DNA from: Linnemannia hyalina
Taxonomy: Eukaryota; Mortierellomycota; Mortierellomycetes; Mortierellales; Mortierellaceae
DNA length: 64,000 bases
NCBI GenBank assembly: GCA_019671135.1
Contig: JAHRHY010000001.1
Location: forward strand, 806,001-870,000
Direction of reading: 5' to 3'
Part shown: in pieces, positions 60,309 through 64,000 of the stretch
Layout: each line of letters starts with the position of its first letter
Numbering within the stretch: the stretch's first letter is position 1
The notes under the pieces: model-generated
What the model saw: the letters and a program-made list of their open reading frames with translations, nothing else
Told to the model about the DNA's origin: nothing
Databases searched by the model: none
Translations under genes and position numbers: made by a program

Positions 60309-62696
60309 ATCCAAGACGACCCTCTACGTCCGCGCTTCCCCAAGCGAGGCATGCAAGCAGCAGTTTTAACTAGCGTGATTTATCTATAATAATAATATCT
60401 TATCTATTTACTTCCTATGATCCGATTACCTTCCTCCTCCTCCTCTACTTGATTGTATTCCTGAAAATAACTGTGTTCAAACTTACTACCATATCATTTT
60501 CCTTGAACATAACCTTGGGGGGTCGATCTCTCCCATCTTATTCCGCCTGTTTGTGGAGCCCTCATTTTCTTAGGTTTACTTTTCCTGACGCGGTGATTGG
60601 CTAAAAGAAGTCGTGTAGAGAGATACTACCAGAAAAAAGCCCTCCGTTAAACAACACAGCCTTGCCCTTGAACGTATACATAAAGCTTCCTCCAAGATAA
60701 TTCCTTCTGAGAAACGCGTGCAGGCGTAGTAAGGGGAGGGGGAAGTCTGTCTTCTCATACAGCCAAATATACAAAGACCACTGGAAAGAGAAAAGAAAAC
60801 AAGGAGAGAAAAAGCGGATGGGATGTATGGAAGGAGAGTGAGAGGTGTGTGTGTGTGTGATATGAGCTGGCTGGTACCCTTCTGCTTCTTGACAAGGAGG
60901 GCGTTTGGGCAATGAGAGCAAAATAACGATATGGGAAGGAGTAAGCCCTCTGAGCATTCATTTCAACAACCCTTCTCCTCAAACAAATGCTAATGAAAAA
61001 AATAATCAACAACCAAGACCACGACCTCTCTTTCCCAAACGAAGGAAGAACAAAAGCGGCAAGCAATACAAGATACAAGCCTTTCCGTGTTCTTTGTAAT
61101 GCATAAACAATAGTGGGGCTGGGGATGGGTGCATGTATTATTTCACTTCAAGGACATGTGTGTTTATGTGAGTTTTTGCTAAAGTCTGTAAAGATTAAAA
61201 AAAAAATGCAAGGGTTAATCAACAACAAAGGAAGGGAATGCACCTTGAACAAGACAACCCAGACAAGAAAAATAAAGTTTTGATGATGGTCTCAAACCAA
61301 TTTGTCTCTCTCATCAACAAAATGCAGTTGTTCTATCGATTCTTTTTGATACCACGTTTACTTTTTTGCTATTCAATCGTTGAATATATTGGGGCCACAC
61401 AGCATTGGGGTGAGTTGTGTAGAGACAGCGTTTGCTTTGCTTGCCTCATCTAGACTTATCGGTTTGGTTTGTAGTCACCAATGCCTTTCTTTGTGGTGAT
61501 ATGTTTTCTGTTTGTTTATTGTTTATTGTTTATTGTTTATTGTTTTGTAGTTTTTTTTTGGTCAGAAGCTATGCCGGGATGGGAAGAGGGACTAGGAATT
61601 GAATGGGTGAGGGGGTTAGGGAGTGGTCAAAGGGGAAACGGAGAGATTGAGAGAGAATCGGAGAGAGGGAAACAAATACACACAAAGAAAAGCAAAAGAG
61701 AAAAAAAAGGACAAGGGCGGACGACGCACACCCGCGCATACATACAGAAACTGTAAGAAGCAAAATAAGGAAAACAAAATGAGAGAGACAACCTTCCTTC
61801 GCCCTCTCCACATTGAGGGAAAAAAGCAAAGTGCTTAGGACAGAAAGAAAAAAAGAAGCAGGCAAAAAAAAGGGATGCAAAAGGGCACTGCGGGAAAAAC
61901 AAACAGGAAACGGCGCGCGAGGTATATTGGGACTTATGTGGTAGTTGTTGGTGGTTGATGTTGTTGTTGTTTTGTGTTGCAAGGTAAAAATGTTGCAAGA
62001 AAAGTCCTCAGATGTGTGTGCTGTTCCTGGTGGTCATTAATGGTTGGTTCATTGTTACATTCCATGTCCACTGTGTGTTCCTGTCGGCCATTTTCGTTCG
62101 TTCAATCCAACGAAACAAATTCCTCCTTTTTGAGCCGACGCCTGTTGGGTGTGATCCAGGGGCGAAAGAGTACGGTTAATCCCTATTGGTCACCAAGAAA
62201 AAAAGAAATGAATTCGATAAGTCAGTACTTCAGTAGCAAAACGTGGGGTTCGCAACAGCAGCGTCCTATTCAATTCCGCCGTTTTCTTTTTTTGTCGTCT
62301 GTGTTGTCTTTGTTTGTGTTGTGTTGGATTGTTTTGGATTTTGTAATACGGCGCTGTGTCTGTCTGCTTGTCTGCTTCCTTTTCATTTGTGTCAACCGGG
62401 CTTTTGATGCTATGGAGTTGACACTATTTTTCGTTTTGCGCGCATGGATATGGGGTGTATTATGCGATATGAGGGCAACGAAAGGAGGAGAACGTGACAA
62501 GATTTCATCACTCCACCACATCCCTTTTTTTTTTTTGCGATATTTCGCCATCTATCCACTCCACCAGAAATAGGATCTTGATAGAACGACGAATAAAAGG
62601 GCCTGGTCGCACAAAAGTCAAGAATAGACCCTCCCCCAATAAATGAACAAGCAGAAAAAAAGGTTCAAGGTGAAAAGGGTGGAGCGGAATTTCGGT
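60309..62696. other. 2.4-kb intergenic gap
   Basis: Begins with the 3' UTR of paralogue 2, which resembles that of paralogue 1 (TCCGCGCTTCC and CAAGCAGCAG blocks). The rest has only low-complexity frames. A heptamer repeat is at 61515-61542. No gene recognised. Confidence 0.5.
61515..61542 (+). repeat. heptamer repeat TTTATTG, four perfect copies
   Basis: Four exact tandem units in an intergenic T-rich tract. Confidence 0.9.
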
Positions 62697-62901
62697 CTAG
62701 AAGCCCAATGTATGTTCGAGGGTATCCAGGTTGGTTGGTTGGTTGAGTGTTATGTTGGTCGGTCGGGGGAACAGGATCAAATACACACACACCGATTGAT
62801 TCCACTTTCCTCGAAGAAAGAAAGAAAACGTCCAAGAACCCAGGTAATAATACGCAATGGAAGATGTGTGCAACTGGATACAGGTCGAGAGGTTTGCGTA
62901 C

Positions 62902-63176
62902 CTGTAATGACCGTTGGGGTTATCGTTGTAGACTTCGCTGCTCCGGACGGTCTTGGTGTCCTTGCGGGAGAGGGCCCGCTTAAACGATTTCGCCCGGCTG
63001 ATGCTGCCGCTCTCGCTACCGACCTGGTTGTGGGTATAGATGCCATCCTTGTAGTTCGAGTCGTAATATTCCTTGTCCCGCTGCTCAAACTCGGGTGTCA
63101 GGGCTGCGCGGCGCTTGGTGTATTTTCCAATCTTCCAGATTTCATAGTTGCGCATCAACTTGTCCATGAGTCCCAT
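62902..63176 (-). CDS. unknown protein, first exon (3' end unresolved)
   Basis: The ATG at 63176 opens MGLMDKLMRNYEIWKIGKYT, a Lys/Arg/Tyr-rich head, then a charged segment with Ser-rich QVGSESGSISRAKSFKRALS and NDNPNGHY, to a donor (AG|gtacgc) at 62902, 91 codons. No transmembrane segment, signal peptide or known domain. Position 2 is Gly (MGLMDK), so N-myristoylation is conceivable and would fit the basic head with membrane binding. The next exon is unclear: acceptors near 62812-62816 give two short tails in different frames, and reading through to 62697 gives a low-quality tail. I annotate only the exon that I can support. Confidence 0.6.
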
Positions 63177-64000
63177 GATGATTTATGTAGTTTTGTGTGT
63201 TGAAGGGGTGGGAGTGTGAGTGAGGCGGAGGAATGTAACTGGACGGAGACTAGATGAGGAGTCGAGTGACAAAAGGAGAAAAGAGAGAAGAGAGAAGAAG
63301 AATGAATAGGGGAGGTCTGAGCAAGATTGTGTGTCAGGGAGGAGCGATGGCAGGAAAGGGGGTAGACCAGCAGGAAATGGAAGGCAGGAGAGATGACGAA
63401 GTGGGCAGTAAGACGTACGGGAGAGACGTAGGGGTGGTGGTTGTGGTAGTTAGGGACGATGGTAGGACGAAGGAGGAATTAATAGGAGGGAGGGTGAACG
63501 GGTGAGAGAGTGAAGGAAGGAAAGAAGGAGAGGGGGAGTGTGGGTGTGGGGTGGGTGAGAGTAAGAGTGTGAGAGAGGGTGATCGCTGGAAAGATGAAGA
63601 GAAGAAGATGGAGGGAAAGAGGAGAAAAGAGAAACAATCAATACCATGGGATACAATACAGCCCGTCGAATCATGTCTCGTTGGTTGACCTTTATCCTTT
63701 GTCTTTGCCGTTTGAACACGCATTCCCCCATTGGTGTATGTGGTGTGTTTCTTGCTCTCTCTCTCTCTCTCCTCTTCTCTCCTTCTGTTCTTTGCGACTC
63801 AGCACACACACACACACACACACCCTTCTTTGTCTCTCATCCATCTCTTACCCAACCCAAGACACACTTGTACCTGAAAAATAGCACACTCCACGGGTTT
63901 ATTACTGAGAATAGTCTGTCAGTATGTCTCATCTACTCCGAGGGCTACCTGACCCACAAAAATAAACAAAGGGGACCTTCCTTGACTGCAGGGGGATGAT
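63177..64000. other. intergenic region to window end
   Basis: A/G-rich to about 63600 (C/T-rich promoter of the minus-strand gene), then C/T-rich with a CA repeat near 63810-63823. No gene recognised. Confidence 0.5.

Overview
This is a eukaryotic, fungal nuclear window. Nearly every recognisable gene is split by short GT-AG introns (mostly 45-250 bp). Promoters are long C/T-rich tracts, many exons encode poly-Gln or poly-Ser low complexity, and the gene set is fungal: CreC/WDR20, an Rsc7-type remodeller subunit, DUF7707-like and Kex2-processed secreted proteins, and COP9 signalosome subunit 3. I infer an early-diverging filamentous fungus, most like Mortierellomycota. That placement rests on overall character and was not tested by a search. 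Exon borders were read by hand from splice consensus and frame; models marked as exact are those where all exon phases close.

Layout. 1-1552 (-): 14-TM MFS transporter, cut by the window edge. 3230-5392 (-): mitochondrial succinate-semialdehyde dehydrogenase. 6081-9299 (+): CreC/WDR20 WD40 protein. 9566-14675 (-): two low-complexity, Gln/Ser-rich reading frames that may be one gene. 17977-19768 (+): Cid1-type terminal nucleotidyltransferase. 20340-20762 (+): small secreted Cys protein. 20941-21930 (+): 80-aa single-TM protein. 22235-24282 (-): peroxisomal 4-coumarate-CoA-ligase-like enzyme ending in SKL. 25389-26398 (-): DUF7707-like surface protein. 27599-30017 (-) and 30397-31558 (+): CSN3 and RAB18, head to head. 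32895-34456 (+): actin. 35295-39079 (+): Rsc7/Swp82 domain fused to PHD fingers. 40354-42540 (+): Arf-like protein with degenerate GTP-binding motifs, converging on a Ser/Thr kinase at 42645-45106 (-). 46734-52093 (-): ABCC multidrug transporter. 56346-57314 and 59264-60308 (+): tandem paralogues of a secreted, KR-processed protein built almost only from Ala, Val, Lys, Asn, Asp, Ile and Leu. 62902-63176 (-): unknown gene, 3' end unresolved.

The genes do not form a pathway cluster. Themes are chromatin and RNA control (Rsc7-PHD, terminal nucleotidyltransferase, CSN3, CreC), traffic and cytoskeleton (RAB18, actin, pseudo-Arf) and the cell surface or export (MFS, ABCC, secreted proteins). No tRNA, rRNA, transposon or CRISPR array was recognised. 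The most unusual items are the repetitive secreted paralogue pair, the pseudo-GTPase, the Rsc7-PHD fusion, an actin exon that is only the ATG, a GC-AG intron in RAB18 and very long U-tracts in the kinase introns.
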